Shown piece after piece: positions 44,741 to 55,179 of a stretch of DNA of 64,000 nt (its first letter is position 1; every line of letters begins with the position of its first letter). The translations under genes were made by a program, and so were the position numbers. This DNA is from Sandaracinus sp. Its GTDB lineage: Bacteria; Myxococcota_A; Polyangia; Polyangiales; Houyiibacteriaceae. The notes below the pieces were generated by a model, which did not search any database, was not told the DNA's origin, and saw nothing but the letters and a program-made list of their open reading frames with translations. The stretch is taken from the NCBI GenBank assembly GCA_002699025.1, contig PABA01000008.1, positions 1 to 64,000 of the forward strand, written 5' to 3'.

Positions 44741-46710
44741 GCTCCCGGCCAGTCCTCCGGGAGCTCGTCCGCCTCGGGCTTCCACTCTCGCATCCAGGCC
44801 CCGCCTGGCTGGTCGCGGGGCTCGCTCTCGGGGTCTACCTGATGACGATGGCCCGCGGGCTGACCTTCTATGACAGCCCCGAGCTCGCTCTCGTCGCGCG
44901 AGAGCTGGGGGTGGGCCATCCGATCGGCCAGCCGGTGCACACCCTGCTCGGCGCGGCCTTCTCGCGCTTGCCGGGGCTGAGCCCGGTAACGGGTCTGACC
45001 GCGATGAGCGCCCTGTTCGGGGCGCTCTCGGCGCTTCCGATGTGGTCGCTCTCCGAGCGCCTCGTCCCGCCGGGGGCCTGGCGCGGGGCACGGGTCATCC
45101 GGGGCGCTGCCGTGCTTGGAGTCCTCCTCTCCGCGGTCGCCTGGGAGCCTGCGACACGCGTCGAGGTCTACACGCTGGGGAGCTTCCTCGCCTGTTGGTC
45201 CGTGGCGTTCGCCGGTGATGTCGCCGAGCGGCTCGCCGCCGGCGAGCGAGCGATACCCCGCGTCGTCGGCCTGGGCGTGGCCCTCGGCGCCGCGGCGGCG
45301 ACGCACGCCATCCTCGCCGCTGGAGCGGGGCTCGCGTGCGTGCCGCTTCTCTGGAACGGCGACGGATGGCGTCGCCGCGCGCTCCGCGCCGTCTCGGTCA
45401 CGGGCGGGGGGCTCCTAGGCCTGACGACCTACGTCTACGTGCCCCTCGCCTCGCGCGATCCCCACCGCTTCGCGTGGGGCGGCGTGCACGACATGGCGAG
45501 CTTCCGTGCCTACCTGAGCGGGGCCGACTACGCCCACAACCAAGGCATCGAGGGGAGCGGTTGGCTGGCACACCTCGGAGACATCGTCGGCTGGTGGGCG
45601 TCGCATGGCGCGCTGCCGGTCGCCCTCGTCGGCGCGGGGGCCTGGTTCGGGCTCGGTCGCCGGACCAGGGGGCTCCGGTGGGCGTTCCTGCCGGTGCCCT
45701 TCGTCCACGTGGGATTCGTCGCCGCAAACGTGGTCTTCCACCCGGACGTCCCGGACTACCGGGGCTACTACCTCCCGACGCTCGTTCTGGCTGGCGCCCG
45801 CGTCGCCGCGCTCGCGGCCAAGCTCGCCCTCGAGGGCGGCCGACACCGAGCGTATGGCGTCGCCCTGGGCATCGTCCCGCTTCTCGCGATCCTCGTCTCG
45901 CCCGCGCACCTCGGGGGGCCTCGAACGGGCGCTCCTTCTCTCGCCGAGCGGATGGCCCGGGGCGCGCTCCGAGAAGCTCCCCGCAACGGCATCCTGGTGG
46001 CGGAGGCGGATCACTGGGTCGCCCCGCTCCTCTACGTGCAAGAGGTCGACGGGGTGCGGCCGGACGTCGTGCTCGTCCCCTGGGGTCTCGCCTCCTCGTC
46101 GTGGTACTGGGCTCACCTCAGAGCCCGCCACCCCTCTTTGCGTGACTTCGCGCTGCGCGGTCCCGGCGGACGCGCCGGCCGGATCGGCCGACTCCTCGAA
46201 GCACACCCAGAGCGCGCCGTGCAGCTCGAATCCTGGGACATGGCGATGCGCCTCGGGCGCCGCCCATGTGGTGTCGGTTGGCTGCTCCACGCCGGTCCGG
46301 GCTGTGCTCCGCCCGACCCCGGCGAGGCGAGCGCCGCCGTGAGCGCGGGGGGGCCCTACCAGGGTGAGAGCCTCGAGGTGGCGGCGGCCCTGGGCGCGGC
46401 GCGGGGTGAGGCGGCGTGGCGTCTGGGCCAGGGTCGAGGCGCGGCCGAGGCGTGGGTCGCCGGCCTGCCGGCGTCAGGCGTGGGTCCCCGCCTGCCCGAG
46501 GGGCTTCCGGAACGCACGCGACCCCTCGGTGGCCCGCTGCCACCCTGGACGCGCCACCGACCCATTCATGACCCGGCCCGAAACCTCGCGCTCACGGGGC
46601 TCCTGCTCCGGGAGCTCGGGCGCCCGCGGGAGGCTCTCGCCTTCGTTGATGCGGCGCGCTCCTCCGGTCTGCCCGGCGCCGAACAGGCTCGCGCTCTCGT
46701 ACAACGATGA
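44737..46710 (+). CDS. DUF2723 membrane protein, glycosyltransferase-like
   Basis: A 657-residue polytopic membrane protein with about ten helices in the first 420 residues. The family motif near the first loop is complete: GLTFYDSPEL (41-50) and HPIGQPVHT (61-69), as in DUF2723, a GT-C-like family related to protein O-mannosyltransferases. The C-terminal third is soluble with TPR-like ends (EALAFVDAARSSG). It closes the pilin-associated run by an ATGA overlap, so glycosylation of pilins or surface proteins is a fair hypothesis. Confidence 0.75.
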   Translation: MSSRPVLRELVRLGLPLSHPGPAWLVAGLALGVYLMTMARGLTFYDSPELALVARELGVGHPIGQPVHTLLGAAFSRLPGLSPVTGLTAMSALFGALSALPMWSLSERLVPPGAWRGARVIRGAAVLGVLLSAVAWEPATRVEVYTLGSFLACWSVAFAGDVAERLAAGERAIPRVVGLGVALGAAAATHAILAAGAGLACVPLLWNGDGWRRRALRAVSVTGGGLLGLTTYVYVPLASRDPHRFAWGGVHDMASFRAYLSGADYAHNQGIEGSGWLAHLGDIVGWWASHGALPVALVGAGAWFGLGRRTRGLRWAFLPVPFVHVGFVAANVVFHPDVPDYRGYYLPTLVLAGARVAALAAKLALEGGRHRAYGVALGIVPLLAILVSPAHLGGPRTGAPSLAERMARGALREAPRNGILVAEADHWVAPLLYVQEVDGVRPDVVLVPWGLASSSWYWAHLRARHPSLRDFALRGPGGRAGRIGRLLEAHPERAVQLESWDMAMRLGRRPCGVGWLLHAGPGCAPPDPGEASAAVSAGGPYQGESLEVAAALGAARGEAAWRLGQGRGAAEAWVAGLPASGVGPRLPEGLPERTRPLGGPLPPWTRHRPIHDPARNLALTGLLLRELGRPREALAFVDAARSSGLPGAEQARALVQR

Positions 46711-46765
46711 GGACGCCAAGGCGGTCGGCATCCCGTCCCGGCCAGGAGCGACGCGCGAGCTGCGA

Positions 46766-46801
46766 GACCGGGTAGCTTTGGCCGCGCAGCGCTGCCCGGT
46801 C
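46766..46801. terminator. Hairpin between convergent genes
   Basis: GACCGGGTAGC and GCTGCCCGGTC pair over 11 bp (one G-T) with a 14-base loop, midway between the DUF2723 stop and the kinase stop. No T-tract; probably a two-way terminator. Confidence 0.4.
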
Positions 46802-46870
46802 GCCGGCTGCGCCTCCACCTCGGCCTCGACCATGCCGGCCGCGACTCCCCACGGCACCGGGTGCGACCGC

Positions 46871-49501
<2,631 letters not shown>

Positions 49502-49539
49502 CGCGATCCTCGAATCCGGAGCGGGATTGAAAACGCGGC

Positions 49540-49569
49540 ACTGTACCCAGCCTGCACAAAGCAGGTCAA
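49540..49569 (-). promoter_or_regulatory. Sigma-70-type promoter TTGACC-N18-TACAGT
   Basis: On the minus strand: TTGACC (49564-49569), 18 bases, TACAGT (49540-49545). The TTG start of the kinase is 38 bases after the -10 box, with GAGGAT as ribosome site, so this message has a normal short leader. Confidence 0.65.
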
Positions 49570-49763
49570 GGACCGGCCAGAGCCCATTTGGCCCATCATT
49601 CTGGTGCTTTCCGCCATACGGGAACTTCGCTGCGGGGGTGGAATTGCGTCGATCTCCGAGGCCGCCCGGGAATGCGACCCGGTCCGCGCCCCACGCCTTG
49701 GCCGCATGATGCCCGAGACGGGGTGGGATTGACGAGTTCCGATGCGATTTCGCGCAGTCCGGC

Positions 49764-52523
49764 CTACTCGCCCTCGTCCTCGCCGCCCTCGACCTCGTCG
49801 GGCGACGTGAAGCGCCGCGGGCCCTCGTCGCGGAAGTAACGCACGCGCGTGTCCTGCATGGGGCCCCAGTACATGTACGGGCGCGGCTCGACGTCCGGGA
49901 AGAGGACCTCGGTGGGCGGCCGCGTGTCCGGGAGGAAGGCGAGCGCCGTGGCCTCGTCGACCTCGCGCTCGTACTCGTCCGGCCCCGCCAGCGTCTCGCC
50001 GGCACGGAAGGCGAGGCGCGCGTCGTCCGGGAGGACCAGCGCCGCCCGGACGCCGGCGAGCGCCAGGTCCGCCGCCAGGTCCCGCCCCGGCGCGCTCCGC
50101 TCCGCGTAGACGAGGAAGCCGTCGTCGTCGACGCCGATGGCCGCGCCGGCGTCGCTCCCTCGGGCGAGCGCGTCGCCGGCCAGGACGACCTGCGCCTCCT
50201 CCGGCACCTCCGCGCCCACGCCGAAGCGCCAGCCGCCGACGAGGCGTCGCTCGGCCCAGAGCGAGACGGCCCCGCGCACGCGATCCGCGCTCCCGCCGAG
50301 GTAGGCCAGCGGCGCCGGCGCTTCTCCTTCGTCGCTCGCGAGCGCCTCGCCCGCCAGCGGGGCCGGTACGGCCCGGGTCGGGTCGATGCGCACCAGCCAG
50401 GTGCGCTCTCCCTCGGGCTCGCCCTCTCCCTCGCTCGGAGGCGCGCCGAGCCAGGTCCGCGCGAAGGCATGCGGCCAGCCGGCGTGCGGGAGCCCGTGCG
50501 TGTCGAAGACGCCCTCCCCCTCCGCGCCGTCCTCGACGACCAGGTGCCGCCCCGGGAGGACCGGCTTCAGCGTCAGGTAGAAGAAGTCGCGCGGATCCCG
50601 CCGGATGTACCGGGGGAAGCGCATGGGCGTCATGTTCCGCGCGAGCTTCCGCCCCCGCACCCGCCAGCCGCGCGCGTAGGGCACGCCGATCTCGAAATGC
50701 ATCGCCTGGCGCCGCGTCTCCGGCTCGGGCGGGGGGTCGTCCCGCACCGTCGGCGTCTCGGCGCCGTCGGGCCGGAAGGCGTGATAGAACTCGAAGCCCG
50801 TGTGGCGCTGGTTCATGTCCAGGTGGAGCCCGCGGACGCAGCGCACCGCGAGCATCGCCCGGCCGAGCTCCTCGGCGCCCATGGACTTGCCCCAGAAGTA
50901 CGCGAGGAAGCCCTCCTCCGTGAGGCAGAGCCCCGAGCGGTCGATGTAGACCTGCTCCTCGTCGCCCTGCGGCGCGGCGCCCCAATACCAGCGACGCCAG
51001 GGGTTCCAGGCGTCCCCCTCGACGACGCTCGTGAGGTTCTGCCGGAACTCGACCATGTCCTCGGGGATCTGGTCGACGGCCCAGCGCTCCGTGTAGTGGC
51101 GGACGCCCTCGGGGGGATCGAGCCAGCTCCCCATGCCGACGCGCCCGTCGCGCATGACGGCGACCGTCGCGGCCCAGGGCTTCGGCGGCAGGTAGACGCG
51201 GCCCTCGCTCATCATGCCGAACTCGCCGTGGAGCGATTGGAAGCCCCCGTTGAAGCCGGCGACGACGCGCCCGAGCGTCTCCGGGTCGCGCGGCACCATG
51301 CCCGGCGCGGTCTCGCCGGTGGCGCTCTCGGGCTCGCGGGTACCGCTCATGATGCGGAGCTGGGCCTGGCGCGGGTCCCAGAGGGCCACGTAGACGCGGG
51401 TGAAGGGACGCTCCGGATCGACTTGGAGGAAGGTCGTGAAGAAGGCCGGGGGCGCGTTCGGGTTCTCGCGCACCCAGGGGTCGTCGACGACGGGGATCCA
51501 CTCGCCTTCGCCCCGCGCCGGGCTCCGCACGAAGGGCTCCGCGGGCGCCGGCGGCCAGCCGAGCTCCGGATCGGTGACGGCGAGCTCCGCGCGGCGGCGG
51601 GTCTCCTCCTCCGTGAGCTCCACGCCCAGCTCCTCCGCGACCTCCTGCTCCGTGTCCGGGGCGCCGGCGATGGCGTAGTACTGGCGCTGCACCCAGTCCT
51701 TCACGGCGAAGACCCGGGACTCGAGCCAGGCGATGGGCTCCGGGCCGACGAAGGAGAGGTTGCGTACCGTGTCGACGACCCAGGTGATCGTCCCCGGCAC
51801 GCCCTTCTCCTGGGCCTGCGCCTCGACGCGCTCGGCGCCCTCGACCGGGGAGAGCGCCCCCGGATCGATCACCACGCGGGCGCCGTCGGCCACGGCCACC
51901 AGCCGGCCCTCCTCGTCGTCGAGCTCGAGCGACTCGGCCGGCGGCCGGAGGGCGTAGCGGCGCCGACCGAAGCCCTCGGGCCGGCCGGTCTCCTGGAGGT
52001 TCGTGACGGCGTTCTGGGCGCGGGCCCGGGAGGGCCAGCCCTCGGTGACGGCCTCGGGCTCGCCGCGGAGGTCGAGCACCGTGAGCGCGCCCCAGGCGCC
52101 CCGGACGCGCGTGGCGTAGGCGGCGTGATGAGGGCCGAGGCGGCGTGGGGCCTGCTCGTCGGCGCTGCTGGTCCGCGTGAGGTTCGAGAGGCCGCGCACG
52201 CCGAGGACGCCGCCGTCGTCCGTGAGCCGCGCGCGCACGAAGTAGAGGTCGTGCGGCTGCGAGGGATCGACCCGCCCGCGGAAGAGCGCCGGGCGGTAGG
52301 TGAGCGCGCCGGTCTCGCCCCACCAGAGCACGCTCTCCGCGTCGACCTCCACCTGATCGTGCAGGAAGGCCGCCAGCGAGGCCTCCGCGTCGCCGGCGTC
52401 GGCGTAGCCGTCCCATCGCCAGAGCACGCCCGCGAGCAGGACCGCGCCCGCCACCGCCAGCACGCGACGGCGCCGACGGAGCTGGGCACGGAGGAGCGCC
52501 GGGCGGTCGGGGCGAGGACCCAT
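49764..52523 (-). CDS. Phosphodiester glycosidase (NAGPA)-like protein
   Basis: A 919-residue protein with an N-terminal membrane anchor (VLAVAGAVLLAGVLWRW). The middle region has the phosphodiester-glycosidase-type core: VVAGFNGGFQSLHGEFGMM, AVMRDGRVGMGSW and, later, HLDMNQRHTGFEFYH. Such domains remove sugar phosphodiesters from peptidoglycan or exopolysaccharide carriers in other systems. About 300 residues on either side are not recognised and add a propeller- or strand-rich part. It lies 31 bases after the TMTC-like gene in the same direction, so the two may act on the same surface glycan. The ATG at 52523 has a -10-like element seven bases upstream. Confidence 0.6.
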   Translation of the reverse strand: MGPRPDRPALLRAQLRRRRRVLAVAGAVLLAGVLWRWDGYADAGDAEASLAAFLHDQVEVDAESVLWWGETGALTYRPALFRGRVDPSQPHDLYFVRARLTDDGGVLGVRGLSNLTRTSSADEQAPRRLGPHHAAYATRVRGAWGALTVLDLRGEPEAVTEGWPSRARAQNAVTNLQETGRPEGFGRRRYALRPPAESLELDDEEGRLVAVADGARVVIDPGALSPVEGAERVEAQAQEKGVPGTITWVVDTVRNLSFVGPEPIAWLESRVFAVKDWVQRQYYAIAGAPDTEQEVAEELGVELTEEETRRRAELAVTDPELGWPPAPAEPFVRSPARGEGEWIPVVDDPWVRENPNAPPAFFTTFLQVDPERPFTRVYVALWDPRQAQLRIMSGTREPESATGETAPGMVPRDPETLGRVVAGFNGGFQSLHGEFGMMSEGRVYLPPKPWAATVAVMRDGRVGMGSWLDPPEGVRHYTERWAVDQIPEDMVEFRQNLTSVVEGDAWNPWRRWYWGAAPQGDEEQVYIDRSGLCLTEEGFLAYFWGKSMGAEELGRAMLAVRCVRGLHLDMNQRHTGFEFYHAFRPDGAETPTVRDDPPPEPETRRQAMHFEIGVPYARGWRVRGRKLARNMTPMRFPRYIRRDPRDFFYLTLKPVLPGRHLVVEDGAEGEGVFDTHGLPHAGWPHAFARTWLGAPPSEGEGEPEGERTWLVRIDPTRAVPAPLAGEALASDEGEAPAPLAYLGGSADRVRGAVSLWAERRLVGGWRFGVGAEVPEEAQVVLAGDALARGSDAGAAIGVDDDGFLVYAERSAPGRDLAADLALAGVRAALVLPDDARLAFRAGETLAGPDEYEREVDEATALAFLPDTRPPTEVLFPDVEPRPYMYWGPMQDTRVRYFRDEGPRRFTSPDEVEGGEDEGE

Positions 52524-52530
52524 CCCCCAG

Positions 52531-52558
52531 GGCCTACTACAGCGCCCGGGAACTTCAA
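52531..52558 (-). promoter_or_regulatory. Promoter TTGAAG-N16-TAGGCC
   Basis: On the minus strand: TTGAAG (52553-52558), 16 bases, TAGGCC (52531-52536), then seven bases to the ATG at 52523. It overlaps the end of the TMTC-like gene and suggests an extra, leaderless start for the glycosidase-like gene. Confidence 0.4.
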
Positions 52559-54087
52559 CGCAGCCGTCGAGGGGGTCGAGCGACCGCTTCCATGGCGTCA
52601 TCCACCTTTCGGAGGTTCTCGTGGAGCTTCGGCTCCTCGGGGAAGGCCTCCAGCGCCTGGGAGAGCAGAGCCCGTGCCTCGGGCAGCCGCCCGCGGGCAG
52701 CGAGGAGCTTGGCCAGGTTGTTGGTGGCGCGCACCGATACCCGGGTCCGCAGCCCGTCGCGCGTGAGGGCCGCGCGAAAGGCCGCCATGGCCTCCTCTTC
52801 TCGGCCGGCGGCCTCGAGGGCGTCGCCGAGCTGGTAGGGGGCGTAGGGATCGCGCTCGGTCCGCGCCGTCGCGTCGAACCAGAGCCGGCGCGAATCCGCG
52901 AAGAGCGGAACGCGCACGAGCGTACCCAAGGCGAGCAGCACGACCCAGAGCAAGGCAGGGCCGCGGAGGAGGCGGCGAAGACCTCGGCTCTCGATCGACA
53001 CCAGCCGATCGGCGCAGACCAGGAGGAGCATCGGCCCGGCCACGCTCAGCCAGAGGTAGCGGTCGGCAAGGACGTTCTGGAGCGGGACGAGCACCTGGCT
53101 CACGGGGGCCAGCGGGACCGCGAACCACAGCCACGCGGCCAGCGCCACGCTGCCCCGGTCGGGCCCCGACCTCCGCCCGCGCAGCCAAGCCGCGAGCGCC
53201 GCCCCGCCCCAGCCCAGGAGGAGGGCCCAGCCTGCGAGCGAGGCCCCCCACCCCTCGGGAGCCGGGATGTCGTGACGGAGGTTGCTGGCCGAGGGGTCGA
53301 GGCTGATCCGGGCATAGCGAAGCCAGACCTCGCCCATGACTTGCGCCGCTCGGAACCGATCTCCCTCGAGCGGTCCCCCGACCATCTCCACGAGCCCGCC
53401 CACATAGACGTGAACGGCGAGGACGGAGCCCACCAGGATCGCGCCCAGCCCATGGCGCCGAAGGTCTGGCCGGCGGCCGAGGAGGAGGTCCATCGCCAGA
53501 AGGGGCCCGATGAAGCCGACGCTCATCGACTTGGAGAGGCAGGCGGCCAGCCAGAGCAGCGGCACGGAGACGCGCGCGTCCCGTCCATCCCGAGCGTGGC
53601 GCCACAGCGCGAGCCCCATGAAGAGCAGCGCCAGCACGTCCTTTCGCCCCGCGAGCCAGGCGACCGACTCCACGTGCACCGTATGAAGGGCGAAGAGCCA
53701 CGCCCAGAGCTCCCCCCGGAGTGGCCCGAGGGTGCGTCGGAAGGCGGCGCGGAACGCGAGACAGGCGACGACGTAGAGTCCGAGCTGCACCGCACGCATC
53801 GCCTGAGGGCGCAGGCCGAAGAGCGCGACGTCGAGCCACATGCTCAGGTCACGGAGAGGTAGGTACTCCGCGCCCAGCTGCAGCCGGGTCCTGGGCCTCA
53901 GATCGAAGAAGAAGGCCGTGAGGGCGTCGCCGAGGCCCGCTCGGAGCCAGGGGTTGGCCTCGATGAGCCAAGGGTCGTCGTAGTTGAGGAACCCCCCGCC
54001 GAGGCTCGCTGCGTAAGTGGCCACCAGGCTCGCGGTGAGGGCCACGCCACCCCAACGGGACGCGCGGCGCAGGTGCTCCGCCTTCAC
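52555..54087 (-). CDS. TMTC-like membrane protein with TPR, O-mannosyltransferase-like
   Basis: A 510-residue polytopic membrane protein. The first loop has LNYDDPWLIEANP (Asp37, Asp38) and a later loop HTVHVESVAWLAGRKDVLA (135-153); both are signatures of the TMTC/GT-C family, whose eukaryotic members O-mannosylate proteins. About ten helices are followed by two to three TPR units (DPYAPYQLGDALEAAGREEE, RATNNLAKLLAARGRLPEA). The GTG start lies six bases after TAGAGT. With the NAGPA-like gene next to it, a surface glycan or glycoprotein role is likely. Confidence 0.75.
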   Translation of the reverse strand: MKAEHLRRASRWGGVALTASLVATYAASLGGGFLNYDDPWLIEANPWLRAGLGDALTAFFFDLRPRTRLQLGAEYLPLRDLSMWLDVALFGLRPQAMRAVQLGLYVVACLAFRAAFRRTLGPLRGELWAWLFALHTVHVESVAWLAGRKDVLALLFMGLALWRHARDGRDARVSVPLLWLAACLSKSMSVGFIGPLLAMDLLLGRRPDLRRHGLGAILVGSVLAVHVYVGGLVEMVGGPLEGDRFRAAQVMGEVWLRYARISLDPSASNLRHDIPAPEGWGASLAGWALLLGWGGAALAAWLRGRRSGPDRGSVALAAWLWFAVPLAPVSQVLVPLQNVLADRYLWLSVAGPMLLLVCADRLVSIESRGLRRLLRGPALLWVVLLALGTLVRVPLFADSRRLWFDATARTERDPYAPYQLGDALEAAGREEEAMAAFRAALTRDGLRTRVSVRATNNLAKLLAARGRLPEARALLSQALEAFPEEPKLHENLRKVDDAMEAVARPPRRLR

Positions 54088-54093
54088 GGGGGC

Positions 54094-54099
54094 ACTCTA
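54094..54099 (-). promoter_or_regulatory. -10-like TAGAGT six bases before the start codon
   Basis: On the minus strand TAGAGT, six bases, GTG at 54087. A CTGGCC box about 17 bases upstream is a weak -35 candidate. Confidence 0.4.
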
Positions 54100-54285
54100 C
54101 TCCGAAGCCATGCCGTCCGGGCCAGCCCGCTGCGAAGGCCTGCGGCCTCTCGCCGCCCATCGTGAGAAATCGCGGGACGTCGGGATTTTTCGGGGGCGAC
54201 GGACGAACGGCTCTGCTAAGGCGCCAGGTCGAACGCCCCCCGGTGCGCATGGGCATGCGGCCCGGGAGGCGTGGAGAGGAATGGA

Positions 54286-55179
54286 ATGCTGCGCCACGCG
54301 CTACCCTTCGTGCTCTCGTGGGGGCTCGCCCTGCCCCTCATCGCCGTCGATCCCCCATCCGCCGAGGCCCAGCGCCGCCAGCGGCGCGCCGCCGAGGACG
54401 CGCCGTCCGGGCCGCGGGTCACGCTCGCGGACATGGACGAGATCCTGCCTCGGCTGCAGTCCGCGAACCCGGACGAGGTCCGCGAGGCGATCGACCTCCT
54501 GGTCATCGTGGACCGGCCCCAGGTGGTGCCGCCGCTCGCGGAGCTGCTGCGGAGCGGTCAGCCGGATCGCATCACGGACCGCGCCCTCGAGGCGCTCCGC
54601 GGTCTCGCGCACCCGAACGCGATCGAGGTCCTGACGGAGTTCACGAACCACCGCCGCGTCGGCGCCCGCCGCCGGGCCTACCAGGCGCTGGCTGCCATCG
54701 ACGACGAGCGCGTGCGCCCCTTGCTCGAGCGCGGCCTCCGCGACAGCGATCGCACGGTGCGGGGCGCGGCGGCGCTGGCCCTCGGGGAGATCGGCGCCAA
54801 GCCCTCCCTCGACCTGCTCTTCCACGCCTTCGAGCGGGGCGTGGTCGAGGCGGCCATCGCCATCGGCAAGCTCGGCGACGAGGGCTCGGTCGAGCGCTAC
54901 TCGGAGTTCCTCGGCCGGGAGCCCCTCGGCGTCATGCTCTCGGGCTACGAGGAGTACCTCGGGCGGAGCGACATCGACCTCGAGACGAAGGCGGCCATCG
55001 TGGACCGCCTCGGCGAGGTCGCCGGCGTCATGGTGCGCCGCTTCCTCCAGAGCTACCTGAACCAATTCCCGTCCCGGATCCGCGACCAGGAGGTCCGCGA
55101 GCTCTTCGAGCGTGTCGAGGAGACCATCGCGCGCATCCCCGAAGAGGCCGCCGGAGAGACCATCGGAGGTGGGCAGTGA
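54286..55179 (+). CDS. Exported HEAT-repeat protein
   Basis: A 297-residue protein with a signal peptide (LPFVLSWGLALPLIAV, cleaved near SAEA) and HEAT/PBS-lyase-like repeats from about residue 55 (AIDLLVIVDRPQVVPPLAEL, ALEALRGLAHPNAIEVLTEF, ALALGEIGAKPSLDLLFHAF). The ATG at 54286 is preceded by GGAGAGGA at the right distance; a GTG at 54271 is less likely. The stop overlaps the next gene by four bases (GTGA), which also has HEAT-like repeats, so the two probably form one periplasmic assembly. Confidence 0.7.
   Translation: MLRHALPFVLSWGLALPLIAVDPPSAEAQRRQRRAAEDAPSGPRVTLADMDEILPRLQSANPDEVREAIDLLVIVDRPQVVPPLAELLRSGQPDRITDRALEALRGLAHPNAIEVLTEFTNHRRVGARRRAYQALAAIDDERVRPLLERGLRDSDRTVRGAAALALGEIGAKPSLDLLFHAFERGVVEAAIAIGKLGDEGSVERYSEFLGREPLGVMLSGYEEYLGRSDIDLETKAAIVDRLGEVAGVMVRRFLQSYLNQFPSRIRDQEVRELFERVEETIARIPEEAAGETIGGGQ

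Noticed and set aside
43295-45091. 598-residue minus-strand frame across the TPR and prepilin genes
   Set aside because: Shadow of the plus-strand genes. The plus frames carry a signal peptide, a prepilin motif and ATGA overlaps.
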